From Candidatus Nitrosopumilus sp. (lineage in GTDB: Archaea > Thermoproteota > Nitrososphaeria > Nitrososphaerales > Nitrosopumilaceae), in the NCBI GenBank assembly GCA_014384445.1, contig JACNFV010000094.1:1-35319 (forward strand): a stretch of 35,319 bases of DNA, given 5' to 3'. This document shows, piece by piece, positions 7,076-14,086 of this stretch. Made by a program: the position numbers and the translations under genes. Position 1 is the first letter of the stretch. Every line of letters begins with the position of its first letter. The notes under the pieces were generated by a model. It searched no databases, was not told the DNA's origin, and was given only the letters and a program-made list of their open reading frames with translations.

Positions 7076-7304
7076 AGAAGTTGCAATTTACGCATTAGGC
7101 AAAACTGAAGGAGTAAATTCACTTGCAGAGACTCTAGGAAAGGGAATGGACGATGAAAAATATATCGAAGCATGGAATAAAACAATAAAGCTGCTAGGGA
7201 GCGAAACCCCGTTAGAGGAACTTGAAACAATCTATAATGAATTTGCAAAGAAAATGGAAGAAATTGTAACCAAAACAGAAACTATTGAAAAAAAGAAAGA
7301 ATGA
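7062..7304 (+). CDS. Hypothetical helical protein, 80 aa
   Basis: All-alpha, acidic and soluble. Residues 3-60 read as several amphipathic helices (REVAIYALGKTEGVNSLAE, EKYIEAWNKTIKLLG, LEELETIYNEFAKKMEEIV), ending in a Lys/Glu-rich tail. It overlaps the preceding micro zinc-ribbon gene by 14 bp and is followed after 38 bp by a nucleotidyltransferase gene on the same strand. No family recognised. Confidence 0.65.
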   Translation: MLTAREVAIYALGKTEGVNSLAETLGKGMDDEKYIEAWNKTIKLLGSETPLEELETIYNEFAKKMEEIVTKTETIEKKKE

Positions 7305-7342
7305 GAAAATTTTGATATAGTCGACAAATATTGGATTAGTGA

Positions 7343-8011
7343 TTGAAAGCAATTATTCTAGCAGGAGGTAGAGGTAAAAGACTAAGACCCATTACAGATT
7401 ATGTCCCAAAACCACTAATCCCAATTAATAACATGCCAATAATCGAATGGCAAATTAAATATTTAAAAAAACACGGCATTTCAGAAGTAATAATCTGTTC
7501 AGGGTATAAATCGGAAATGATTGAAAATTATTTGGCAAATAAAAAATTAGGGGTCAAAATAATCTTTTCAATAGAAAGTAAACCTCTTGGAACAGGTGGT
7601 GCTATCAAAAAAGCAGCTAAAAAAATAAAAGACAACTCCTTCATCGTAATTAATGGGGACATAATAACAAACATAGATTTAAAAAAATTAATTGGAAAAG
7701 AAAATTCAATAGCATCAATTCAATTACGAACAAAATTTGGCATTTTGCAAACAGAAGAAAATAAAATAATAAAATTTGATGAGAAAAAGGAAATAATAGA
7801 TTTATGGATGAATGCAGGGATTTATCATCTTAAAAAAGAAACCATAAAAGAATTGCCAGATGCAGGGGATGTTGAAAAAACATTATTTCCAGATTATGCA
7901 AAAAAAGAAAAATTGTCTACAGTAAAATTTAGAAATGTAAAATGGCATTCGATAGACTCCTACAAGGATATTGAAGAATGTTCGTTAGCAATAGAGAAAA
8001 TAATAAAATAA
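7343..8011 (+). CDS. Sugar-phosphate nucleotidyltransferase, 222 aa
   Basis: NTP_transferase family enzyme that joins a nucleoside triphosphate and a sugar 1-phosphate to give an NDP-sugar plus pyrophosphate. Diagnostic motifs: LAGGRGKRLRP (6-16, nucleotide loop), VPKPLIP (21-27, with substrate Lys23), PLGTGGAI (81-88) and NGDI with metal-binding Asp106. At 222 aa it has only the catalytic domain and lacks the left-handed beta-helix of bifunctional or mannose-type enzymes. The start is TTG 7343, giving the canonical MKAIILAGG. Which sugar or nucleotide it uses (glucose/thymidine, mannose/guanosine or other) is not decidable. It probably serves surface glycans or N-glycosylation. Confidence 0.87.
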   Translation: MKAIILAGGRGKRLRPITDYVPKPLIPINNMPIIEWQIKYLKKHGISEVIICSGYKSEMIENYLANKKLGVKIIFSIESKPLGTGGAIKKAAKKIKDNSFIVINGDIITNIDLKKLIGKENSIASIQLRTKFGILQTEENKIIKFDEKKEIIDLWMNAGIYHLKKETIKELPDAGDVEKTLFPDYAKKEKLSTVKFRNVKWHSIDSYKDIEECSLAIEKIIK

Positions 8012-8022
8012 AATTATGAATT

Positions 8023-8214
8023 TTATGCACCTGTTCGGTGTAACGTAACCATCATGTATGCTACTTCCTCAACAAATGATTCATCACTACTAGTAGAAGC
8101 ATATTTTGTTGCATTATGCCAAAATATGCTATTTTTTGTTGATTTTTCAACCATGCTTTGTTGTGTCAATATCATTAATGGATAAATTATATCATAATGA
8201 ACAACCTCAATCAA
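8023..8214 (-). CDS. Hypothetical short protein, up to 63 aa
   Basis: Minus-strand ORF in an otherwise empty 259-bp gap. It opens at TTG 8212-8214, with an internal ATG at 8173-8175 giving a 50-aa form. Composition is mixed (IFWHNATKYASTSSDESF, EEVAYMMVTL), codon use resembles the neighbours, and no motif is visible. It converges on the nucleotidyltransferase with an 11-bp gap. A real gene is plausible but not proven. Confidence 0.4.
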   Translation of the reverse strand: MIEVVHYDIIYPLMILTQQSMVEKSTKNSIFWHNATKYASTSSDESFVEEVAYMMVTLHRTGA

Positions 8215-8270
8215 AATTAACCTAAGACTAAAACAGATACACTAGAATATCCATTAATCGTACAATTTTC

Positions 8271-9236
8271 ATGCGTATTGCATGTAGTTTAGGCTCATTA
8301 CTCTCAGTCAAACAGGTTCTCCAATGTACAGAGATGTTATCTGAAACAAAAATTGATTCAGTTTGGATTCCTGAAACATGGGGAATGGAGAATTTCTCAA
8401 TGCTTGGGGCAGTATCAAATAAGACTAAAAATCAAAAAATAGGCTCATCGATTATCAATATCTATTCTAGAAGCCCTTCAACGATTTCAATGGGGGCTGC
8501 AACTATAGATACCCTATCAGATGGACGATTAATTCTAGGATTAGGTACTAGCAGTGTGCCAATAGTTGAAGATTTTCATGGAGGGGTATTTGAAAACCCA
8601 GTTCAAAGAATGAGAGAATATGTAGAAATAATTCGACTATCTTTAACAAAAAAACAAATTAATTATTCAGGCAAAATTTTTAATCTAAAAAATTTCACGC
8701 TACTGGTAGAACCAAACAGAGAAAGGATTCCAATTTACTTGGCAGCAATCAATCAAAAAATGGTAAATTTGACCTGGGAGATTGCTGATGGAGTAATATT
8801 CTATCTAAGGCCAATAGAGGAAATGGAAAAAACAATATCAAAAATGCAATCACAAAAAAAAATTGATGTGTCATGTCAAATAATTACATGTGTATCAGAA
8901 GATTCAGAAGAGGCAGTAAAACGAGCAAAAAAAACAATTGCGTTCTACATATCCGTAGGAAAAATATACAGGGAATTTTTGAAAAAAAATGGATTTGAAA
9001 CTGATACGAGTAATATTTTTGAAGAATTTAAAAAATCAGGATTTAAATCAAATCATGAACTTGTGACAGATCATATGTTAAAATCACTATGCATAGCAGG
9101 AACACCAGATGAGTCTAAATTACAATTACAGAAATTTAGAGATGCAGGAATTGATCTACCGATAATTCAGTTTAATCCAATAGGTGATGCAATAGAATCA
9201 TTTTCATTATTGAAAAAAACATTTTTTGGTGAATAG
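8271..9236 (+). CDS. LLM-class flavin/F420-dependent oxidoreductase, 321 aa
   Basis: Bacterial-luciferase-like TIM barrel. The start MRIACSLGSL is strand 1. Residues 80-95 (DTLSDGRLILGLGTSS) match the family signature DxLSxGRxxLGxG that precedes the cofactor phosphate site. GGVFENPVQRMREYVEII and IPIYLAAIN are also characteristic. The C-terminal part (SLCIAGTPDESKLQLQKF) is the usual segment of methylenetetrahydromethanopterin-reductase-like and F420-dependent members. Thaumarchaea make F420, so F420 is the likelier cofactor, but FMN is not excluded. The thiolase gene follows after only 2 bp, so the enzyme should act on an acyl-CoA-related substrate in the same pathway. The substrate is unknown. 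Confidence 0.85.
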   Translation: MRIACSLGSLLSVKQVLQCTEMLSETKIDSVWIPETWGMENFSMLGAVSNKTKNQKIGSSIINIYSRSPSTISMGAATIDTLSDGRLILGLGTSSVPIVEDFHGGVFENPVQRMREYVEIIRLSLTKKQINYSGKIFNLKNFTLLVEPNRERIPIYLAAINQKMVNLTWEIADGVIFYLRPIEEMEKTISKMQSQKKIDVSCQIITCVSEDSEEAVKRAKKTIAFYISVGKIYREFLKKNGFETDTSNIFEEFKKSGFKSNHELVTDHMLKSLCIAGTPDESKLQLQKFRDAGIDLPIIQFNPIGDAIESFSLLKKTFFGE

Positions 9237-9238
9237 CT

Positions 9239-10348
9239 ATGTCTGAAGTTGGAATTATAGCATACGGGGCAAGTCCATTTACAAAAGAAGATCATAAAAT
9301 AGAATCTATGCTGCATAAATCTACAAATGATCTTTTCAAAAAAAATCCAGACATAAATAAAAATGAAATTGATGCAGTGTTAGTTTCCACAAATAATAAT
9401 TCAAAATACTTGTCACCAGTATTATCTGAAATGGCTGGAATTAAGCCAAAAATTGCACATTCTATTGAAAGTTTGTGTAATTCAGGCACAAATTCCATAG
9501 TTTCAGCATTTTCTTACATATCGTCAGGGCTTGCGGATATGGTTCTAGTTACGGGTGCTGAAAGATATGATAGTCCAGGCCAAATATTAGAATGGGATAA
9601 TTCTAGAGGGGAATTCAAACATCCAATATTTTGGGCATCAATTTTTTCAAAATCATACAAACGAGAATACGGGATTTCAGATGAACAATTGGCAATAGTT
9701 TCAGTTAAAAATCACAAACAGGCAAAAGAAAACCCAAACGCATTATCAAAAAAAACATACACCGTAGAAGACGTCATGAATTCTAAAAAATTAACAGATG
9801 ATCTAAGATTATTAAATTGTTCAAGACCATGTACAGGAAGTGCATCCATTCTATTAGCATCAAAAGAAGTTGCTGAAAAATATACAGATATGCCAATATG
9901 GATTACAGGAATAGGGCAAAAAACAACATCAGCAGGGTTTACAAAAAATACATCGTTGACGTCAATGGAGTCCACTGCAATTGCAGGACAATCAGCATTA
10001 AAAATGTCAAACAGGAATATTTCAGAAATTGATGTTGCAGAAGTGCATGATGCATTTTCAGTTTGTGAACCTATGATATTGGAATCTTTAGGATTTACAA
10101 ATCCAGGAGAAGGAGTAAACATGGCTCAAAAACTACATGAAGAAAACAATTTCATGGTTAATCCACGTGGAGGGTTAATCGGATCTGGACATCCACTGGG
10201 TGCAACAGGCATTTCACAAACTATAGAAATCGTACAACAGTTACAAAAAACTGCAGAAAATCGTCAAACAAATAATCCGAAAACAGGGTTAGTGCACAAC
10301 ATGTCTGCTGCTGCAACGTCATCAACAGTATTGGTATTAGAGAAATGA
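9239..10348 (+). CDS. SCP2-type thiolase / acetyl-CoA acetyltransferase-like, 369 aa
   Basis: Thiolase-fold enzyme for Claisen condensation or cleavage of acyl-CoA. The nucleophile is Cys80 (ESLCNSGTNS); His270 lies in AEVHDAFSVCE and His318 in GSGHPLGATG. The HDAF signature and the lack of the C-terminal CGGG loop of classical thiolases (replaced by HNMSAAATSS) place it in the SCP2/nonspecific-lipid-transfer subfamily, as for archaeal thiolases. It is followed by a DUF35 gene with an ATGA overlap, the standard partner arrangement in archaea. Unlike methanogen clusters there is no HMG-CoA synthase next to it. Either acetoacetyl-CoA formation for mevalonate or another beta-ketoacyl-CoA reaction is possible. 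Confidence 0.88.
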   Translation: MSEVGIIAYGASPFTKEDHKIESMLHKSTNDLFKKNPDINKNEIDAVLVSTNNNSKYLSPVLSEMAGIKPKIAHSIESLCNSGTNSIVSAFSYISSGLADMVLVTGAERYDSPGQILEWDNSRGEFKHPIFWASIFSKSYKREYGISDEQLAIVSVKNHKQAKENPNALSKKTYTVEDVMNSKKLTDDLRLLNCSRPCTGSASILLASKEVAEKYTDMPIWITGIGQKTTSAGFTKNTSLTSMESTAIAGQSALKMSNRNISEIDVAEVHDAFSVCEPMILESLGFTNPGEGVNMAQKLHEENNFMVNPRGGLIGSGHPLGATGISQTIEIVQQLQKTAENRQTNNPKTGLVHNMSAAATSSTVLVLEK

Positions 10349-10653
10349 GTTTTGAAAATGAATTAGAGAAAGGACAGTTTTATCTTCCCGAATGTATTTC
10401 GTGTAAAAAATGGGTTTGGCCTCCATCAGAATTTTGTGACAGGTGTAATGGAAAAACGTCCTTAAAAAAAGAAGAATTTGAGGGTAAAATTATCGAATTT
10501 TCAAAACAAAATGACAATTATTTTTGTATTGTAGAGTTCTATGATTCGATTAGAATAATAGCCAATATGACAACATGTCCAAAAAAAGACCAAATAGTAA
10601 AAATTTTAAAATGCGGAATAAATGACGGGGGTTATTTTTTTCACATTATTTGA
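10345..10653 (+). CDS. DUF35 zinc-ribbon/OB-fold acyl-CoA-binding protein, 102 aa
   Basis: An N-terminal rubredoxin-like zinc ribbon with C17, C20, C31 and C34 (PECISC and FCDRC) is followed by a short OB-fold (FEGKIIEFSKQ, YFCIVEFYDSIRIIANM). Archaeal DUF35 proteins hold thiolase and HMG-CoA synthase together in one complex and pass the acyl-CoA intermediate (established for a methanogen). This one is short for the family (often about 130 aa), with a trimmed OB part. Its ATG overlaps the thiolase stop (ATGA), indicating equal translation and probably complex formation. The last 8 bp overlap the convergent methyltransferase gene. Confidence 0.85.
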   Translation: MSFENELEKGQFYLPECISCKKWVWPPSEFCDRCNGKTSLKKEEFEGKIIEFSKQNDNYFCIVEFYDSIRIIANMTTCPKKDQIVKILKCGINDGGYFFHII

Positions 10654-11473
10654 ATTTTGTAAAAATATAGGGAGTTTCAACCAATTGATCAAAAGTCCAT
10701 ACTGTTGGTAATGAAACAGTATCAATAACATCCAGTTTATGTGTTTCAATTAAAGAACTCCAACCACCGTCAGAAAGATTTCCAGATAATTGTCGTTTAG
10801 TATTAGTTCCTGCAAATATCATTCCAGTATTTTTTTTCAAATTAATTTTATTATGGATTTTTTCAATAATGCTTGTTGCTAAAAATTCTCCACCCATTTG
10901 AGGTAGACCACCAATAAAGAACGCAGGATTTTTTAAATTTAATATTGAATAATCAAACTCTAATGCATCTTCACATTTAGGATTAAAATTTTGATTTGTT
11001 TGTGTAGAGATGGTGTTTTGTAATTCCACTAGACTGTCATCGATTTCTATACTGTATGAAGTAAAACCTAAAATTTTGCCACAAAATGCAATTCTCCCGT
11101 CACCAGAACCAATATCTACAAGTTCTGAAAAATTCATTTTTTTTGCAATTAGTGCCATCACATATGCAGACATAATCCAAGTTGGGTAAAATGGCTGACA
11201 ACTAGAACCATGTTTGATACTGTTTAGCCAGTAATCATTAATGTCGCCCTCATACACCATGCAAGGTATTCCCAAAATATCTTCTTCAAAAGAATTAAAG
11301 TAGATAGGATTTTTTTCTGCAAAATTATGTAATTGTTTTAAATGATTTTTGTCAATTGGGAAATCATCAGAAATCTGAGAAGGGATTACCTCTTGGATAT
11401 GTGCACTTCCCGAGTAATTCTTGGCAAAATCTCGTTTAATTTTAATTAAATTTTGAACCACCGTATCGAACAT
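10646..11473 (-). CDS. Class I SAM-dependent methyltransferase-like protein, 275 aa
   Basis: Motif I of Rossmann methyltransferases is clear at residues 118-126 (LVDIGSGDGR). It is followed after the expected spacing by the acidic residue of motif II (SIEIDDSLVE, 141-150) that binds the SAM ribose. The preceding region HGSSCQPFYPTWIMSAYVMALI is conserved-looking and probably caps the active site. The C-terminus has strands DVIDTVSLPTVWTF. The substrate is unknown. It converges on the thiolase/DUF35 operon with an 8-bp overlap of the 3' ends, so a functional link is only positional. Start at ATG 11471-11473. Confidence 0.75.
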   Translation of the reverse strand: MFDTVVQNLIKIKRDFAKNYSGSAHIQEVIPSQISDDFPIDKNHLKQLHNFAEKNPIYFNSFEEDILGIPCMVYEGDINDYWLNSIKHGSSCQPFYPTWIMSAYVMALIAKKMNFSELVDIGSGDGRIAFCGKILGFTSYSIEIDDSLVELQNTISTQTNQNFNPKCEDALEFDYSILNLKNPAFFIGGLPQMGGEFLATSIIEKIHNKINLKKNTGMIFAGTNTKRQLSGNLSDGGWSSLIETHKLDVIDTVSLPTVWTFDQLVETPYIFTKFK

Positions 11474-11513
11474 TAAATTTCTAAAATATAGGGGTATGAT
11501 AAACTGATTGAAG

Positions 11514-11717
11514 TTAATTTTGATTTTTAGATGAAATTTGAGAAATTTCTTGTTGTATTTTATTTAAATTATCTAGAGTGTTTTTTTCAATTTCTTTAAA
11601 TTGTTTGATTTCATCATCAGTAGGATCCATCATTAATTGGAAACTGACCTGTTTGAGAATATTAAGATAAGAATCACGTGTTTCAAATAATTTTTCAATA
11701 TTAAATTCAGACATCAA
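11514..11717 (-). CDS. Hypothetical coiled-coil protein, 67 aa
   Basis: A short, acidic, almost fully helical protein (FETRDSYLNILKQVSFQL, then a Glu/Lys/Asn/Gln-rich heptad region KEIEKNTLDNLNKIQQEISQ). There are no Cys residues or hydrophobic spans. ATG at 11715-11717, or MSEFNIEK one codon later. It shares a divergent intergenic region containing a long inverted repeat with the Hjc-like gene. Function unknown. Confidence 0.6.
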   Translation of the reverse strand: MMSEFNIEKLFETRDSYLNILKQVSFQLMMDPTDDEIKQFKEIEKNTLDNLNKIQQEISQISSKNQN

Positions 11718-11745
11718 TAATAATCAATTTTTTTAAGTATATAGA

Positions 11746-11805
11746 TATTAGAAATTATTAAAAAGGAATAAAATAATCTTCATTAAAAATAGATAATTTC
11801 TAATA
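11746..11805. repeat. 13-bp perfect inverted repeat with 34-bp spacer
   Basis: TATTAGAAATTAT (11746-11758) and its exact reverse complement ATAATTTCTAATA (11793-11805). It lies in the divergent promoter region between the coiled-coil gene and the Hjc-like nuclease gene. It could be a pair of operator half-sites for a dimer or tetramer, or a stem-loop. It lies upstream of, and does not overlap, the TATA box at 11851. Confidence 0.55.
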
Positions 11806-11850
11806 AAAAGAATAACATGTTTTAAGTTATAATGTAATTACCTAGTTTAC

Positions 11851-11856
11851 TATATC
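11851..11856 (+). promoter_or_regulatory. TATA box of the Hjc-like gene
   Basis: TATATC centred about 26 bp before the ATG at 11879, the expected TBP distance for a leaderless archaeal transcript starting at the A of the start codon. Confidence 0.55.
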
Positions 11857-11878
11857 TGATAATGGTTAAAAAAGAGAT

Positions 11879-12445
11879 ATGGAATCAAAATCATCATCAA
11901 TAGTTATCATGAAACAAAAATTAACAAAGGGAAATCATACTAATCATCAAAAAGCTGCAAAAACACGTAGGCAAAGAGGGTATCAGTGGGAAGACACCAT
12001 TGTGAAAAGATTTAGAAAAACAGAAAATTGGAAAGCATTTAGACTTGGATCACCTAGTATTGCATTACCCGATGTGTTAGCAGTAAATACAGAGGAGAGT
12101 ACAATATTTACAATTGAAGCAAAATCAGGAACCAGCACATCGCTTCCAGTCCCAGCAGATCAAATAGAACGATGTCTGGATTGGATTAAAACATTTGATA
12201 TTTATCAAAACAAAAAAGTGTTACTTGCATTCAAATTTCTTTCAAAAAAGCGTATCGATGTAGGAGTATACAAAAATAGAGAATTAAGAGAATTTTTTAA
12301 AATTTGGGATGAATCCTTAGAAATTACTGACTGTGTATGCACTTACGATGGAAAGATTTTTGCAAAAAATATTAGTTCAAAAAAAGAATTATTTTTAAAA
12401 GAATGTAAAATGCCATTTAAGACAAAACAAAGAACTAGTGCCTAA
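11879..12445 (+). CDS. Archaeal Holliday junction resolvase (Hjc)-like nuclease, 188 aa
   Basis: PD-(D/E)XK nuclease fold with the Hjc arrangement: Glu38 in RGYQWEDTIV, Asp65 in IALPDVLAV, and Glu80-x-Lys82 in TIEAKSG. Upstream basic residues (RRQRG) and the Ser/Pro loop (LGSPSIALPD) match the DNA-binding face of Hjc. Hjc cuts four-way junctions symmetrically during recombination and fork repair. At 188 aa it is longer than the usual 120-145 aa, with a C-terminal extension (residues about 135-188, ending Lys/Arg-rich) and an N-terminal Ser/Lys-rich leader. The first ATG is supported by the TATA box 26 bp upstream. A second Met (residue 11) is possible. A different restriction-like endonuclease of the same fold cannot be fully excluded. 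Confidence 0.82.
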   Translation: MESKSSSIVIMKQKLTKGNHTNHQKAAKTRRQRGYQWEDTIVKRFRKTENWKAFRLGSPSIALPDVLAVNTEESTIFTIEAKSGTSTSLPVPADQIERCLDWIKTFDIYQNKKVLLAFKFLSKKRIDVGVYKNRELREFFKIWDESLEITDCVCTYDGKIFAKNISSKKELFLKECKMPFKTKQRTSA

Positions 12446-12480
12446 GACTACATTATTTTCAAATCATTATTAAGGCTAGA

Positions 12481-12945
12481 ATGATGCATAATGACATGGT
12501 AGAAGATAATTCAAAAGACGACCAAATGGAATCGATTACAGAATCGTTGTTAGAAACAGTGTCTGATGCAGAAGTTGATTCTAGAGTAAGTTTTGAAGAA
12601 TTTACAGACGAAAGGGCACTGATCAGCCATGATGCATTTGGGAAAAAACAAATGAAAATTAAAGTTTTAGAAGTATCTGATGAAAACCCAGTTCTACAAT
12701 GGAAGTTTGGAGATAGAGTAAAAATTACTAAAATCCTGGTAACCATTAAACATCTTACAACACAAGAAGTCGAAGAGGCCGAATTTGATATTGAAGAAAT
12801 AGAGCGAGAAATGCAAGAAAAAAGACATTTCTCATCTACAAATAGGTGGGTACCTGCAGGAGACATAAAAAATGGCTATGTTGTAGGTGCAATGCATACA
12901 AGATTGATCAGTGACGCAGCAGCATTAGATCACATTATGTTTTAA
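12481..12945 (+). CDS. Hypothetical acidic protein, 154 aa
   Basis: No recognised family. Residues 1-45 are very acidic and probably disordered. Residues about 48-125 look like a beta-rich domain (KKQMKIKVLEVSDENPVLQW, FGDRVKITKILVTIKHL), followed by an acidic helix (VEEAEFDIEEIEREMQEK). The tail WVPAGDIKNGYVVGAMHTR looks conserved in character. The first codons are ATG ATG. It lies 35 bp after the Hjc-like gene on the same strand and may be co-transcribed, which would hint at a DNA-related role (inference). Confidence 0.65.
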   Translation: MMHNDMVEDNSKDDQMESITESLLETVSDAEVDSRVSFEEFTDERALISHDAFGKKQMKIKVLEVSDENPVLQWKFGDRVKITKILVTIKHLTTQEVEEAEFDIEEIEREMQEKRHFSSTNRWVPAGDIKNGYVVGAMHTRLISDAAALDHIMF

Positions 12946-12984
12946 TCTTAAATTTAGGATATCATAATAAATTCTTCAAAAACA

Positions 12985-12990
12985 TTATAA
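12985..12990 (+). promoter_or_regulatory. TATA box of the 13013 gene
   Basis: TTATAA centred 25-26 bp before the ATG at 13013. This spacing selects 13013 over the upstream TTG (13001) and ATG (13007) as the start of a leaderless message. Confidence 0.55.
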
Positions 12991-13012
12991 ACCACAATTT
13001 TTGAAAATGATT

Positions 13013-13330
13013 ATGAGTGCAAAAGAATTTGATGTCAATGGGACAGATTATTCCATTACAATAACAGAGCAAGTTATTGGTCACATCAATAATTTAAAAA
13101 ATCTCTACAATGCAGCATATGAAGATCCAGAAAGTTTTGAAGATGTGAGTGCAGAAATTTCAAGTACCATTACAGAGATTGCAAGCACGGTAGAGCCAGA
13201 TGTTGAAGATAGTGATTTGGATGGATTAATTCAAGAGATAATGAAAACAGTGGATAAAAAAGCCGCAGAGATCGAAAAAGAGTTATCAGTTAAAGAAAAG
13301 CCTGCAAAAAAATCAAAATCAAAAAAATAG
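13013..13330 (+). CDS. Hypothetical acidic protein with Lys-rich tail, 105 aa
   Basis: Starts MSAKEFDVNGTDYSITIT. A short beta segment is followed by helices (GHINNLKNLYNAAYED, ISSTITEIASTVEPD, LIQEIMKTVDKKAAEIEKEL) and a basic tail KPAKKSKSKK. Strongly acidic before the tail; no Cys or membrane segment. The ORF is open from a TTG at 13001, with ATGs at 13007 and 13013; the TATA box favours 13013. Unknown function. Confidence 0.65.
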   Translation: MSAKEFDVNGTDYSITITEQVIGHINNLKNLYNAAYEDPESFEDVSAEISSTITEIASTVEPDVEDSDLDGLIQEIMKTVDKKAAEIEKELSVKEKPAKKSKSKK

Positions 13331-13398
13331 AATCAGATCGGGATCAAACTTAGAGAAACTTAAGAGATAAATGCAATGTAAATAACAGTACTAGGGAT

Positions 13399-13515
13399 AT
13401 GACTAAAAGTTGTGAGTGTGGAATATGTGATCACTATAGTGAGTCAGAATGTATTGAAAAAGAATGTAAATGCTGTTTAAATTTTCATGAAAGATCAGGT
13501 CCCAAATCTAAATAG
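13399..13515 (+). CDS. Cys-rich micro-protein, 38 aa
   Basis: ATG 13399 to TAG 13513-13515. Seven of 38 residues are Cys (MTKSCECGICDHY, then ECIEKECKCCLNFH), with His at 12 and 30. This is enough for one or two zinc or other metal sites in a compact knuckle fold. It stands alone on the plus strand and converges with another Cys-rich micro-gene at 13537. Such very small Cys-rich ORFs are common in thaumarchaeal genomes in my recollection, but no function is known to me; metallothionein-like storage or a nucleic-acid adaptor are guesses. Confidence 0.6.
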   Translation: MTKSCECGICDHYSESECIEKECKCCLNFHERSGPKSK

Positions 13516-13536
13516 TAATTATTTTAATTGCAGATT

Positions 13537-13635
13537 TTATTTGTAACAATTACATTTTTTTGAAAAGTGTCTAGAACATCCAATTAACCTATGATCAAGA
13601 CACCCACACAAAATGCATTTTTTTTTATCAGTCAT
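13537..13635 (-). CDS. Second Cys-rich micro-protein, 32 aa
   Basis: ATG 13633-13635, TAA 13537-13539. Six Cys (KKCILCGC, then GCSRHFSKKCNCYK) and two His make a C-x2-C-x-C ... C-x-C metal-binding pattern. Its start codon overlaps the stop codon of the upstream 132-aa gene as ATGA, the strongest operon signature available and good evidence that it is translated. It converges with the Cys-rich gene at 13399 with a 21-bp gap. Not recognised as any named family. Confidence 0.6.
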   Translation of the reverse strand: MTDKKKCILCGCLDHRLIGCSRHFSKKCNCYK

Positions 13636-14030
13636 AAGTTACTCATTAATTCCCTTGTATCATCCATCATGTGTTTGTCTTTTAGTGCTTCCAATATTTT
13701 TAATCTCATATTTTTAACGCGCGACATATCATTAGAGTATAACCCAGCCATGGTTTTAATTTCTGTTTCAAAAGAGTAGTTTTCCAGATATCGAGAAAAT
13801 TTTATTTTCAGTGTTTCAAAATCAGACACAGGGATTTTATCAACATCGATTTTATTTGAAACGACCCTTATGAAGCCATTAATTTTTAACATTTCTTTTT
13901 CAATTTTAGAAAGATCTCCAGGCTTATCTTCAATTTCGTTAAGAAACTGATAAGAATCAAGAATATGATTTAAAATATTTTTTAAATGTTCAACATAGGT
14001 GACCATGACCCCATTAGAAATAACAGGCAT
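13632..14030 (-). CDS. Hypothetical helical protein, 132 aa
   Basis: Predicted all-alpha, with charged amphipathic helices (YVEHLKNILNHILDSYQFL, KIEKEMLKINGFIRVVSNK, DFETLKIKFSRYLENYSFE, RVKNMRLKILEALKDK). No membrane segment or Cys. ATG at 14028-14030; Met9 is an alternative start. It is coupled by an ATGA overlap to the downstream Cys-rich micro-protein, suggesting the two act together. Divergent from threonine synthase. I do not recognise the family. Confidence 0.68.
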   Translation of the reverse strand: MPVISNGVMVTYVEHLKNILNHILDSYQFLNEIEDKPGDLSKIEKEMLKINGFIRVVSNKIDVDKIPVSDFETLKIKFSRYLENYSFETEIKTMAGLYSNDMSRVKNMRLKILEALKDKHMMDDTRELMSNL

Positions 14031-14086
14031 CTAAAGTTTAGGAAATTAGCTCGAATTGTGTAAAAATTTACCATTTGTTTTAAATT

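Noticed and set aside
12459-12866. Ser-rich minus-strand ORF overlapping the acidic 154-aa gene
   Set aside because: Ser/Ile-rich composition is the mirror of acidic codons on the plus strand. The plus frame follows the Hjc-like gene and has normal codon use.
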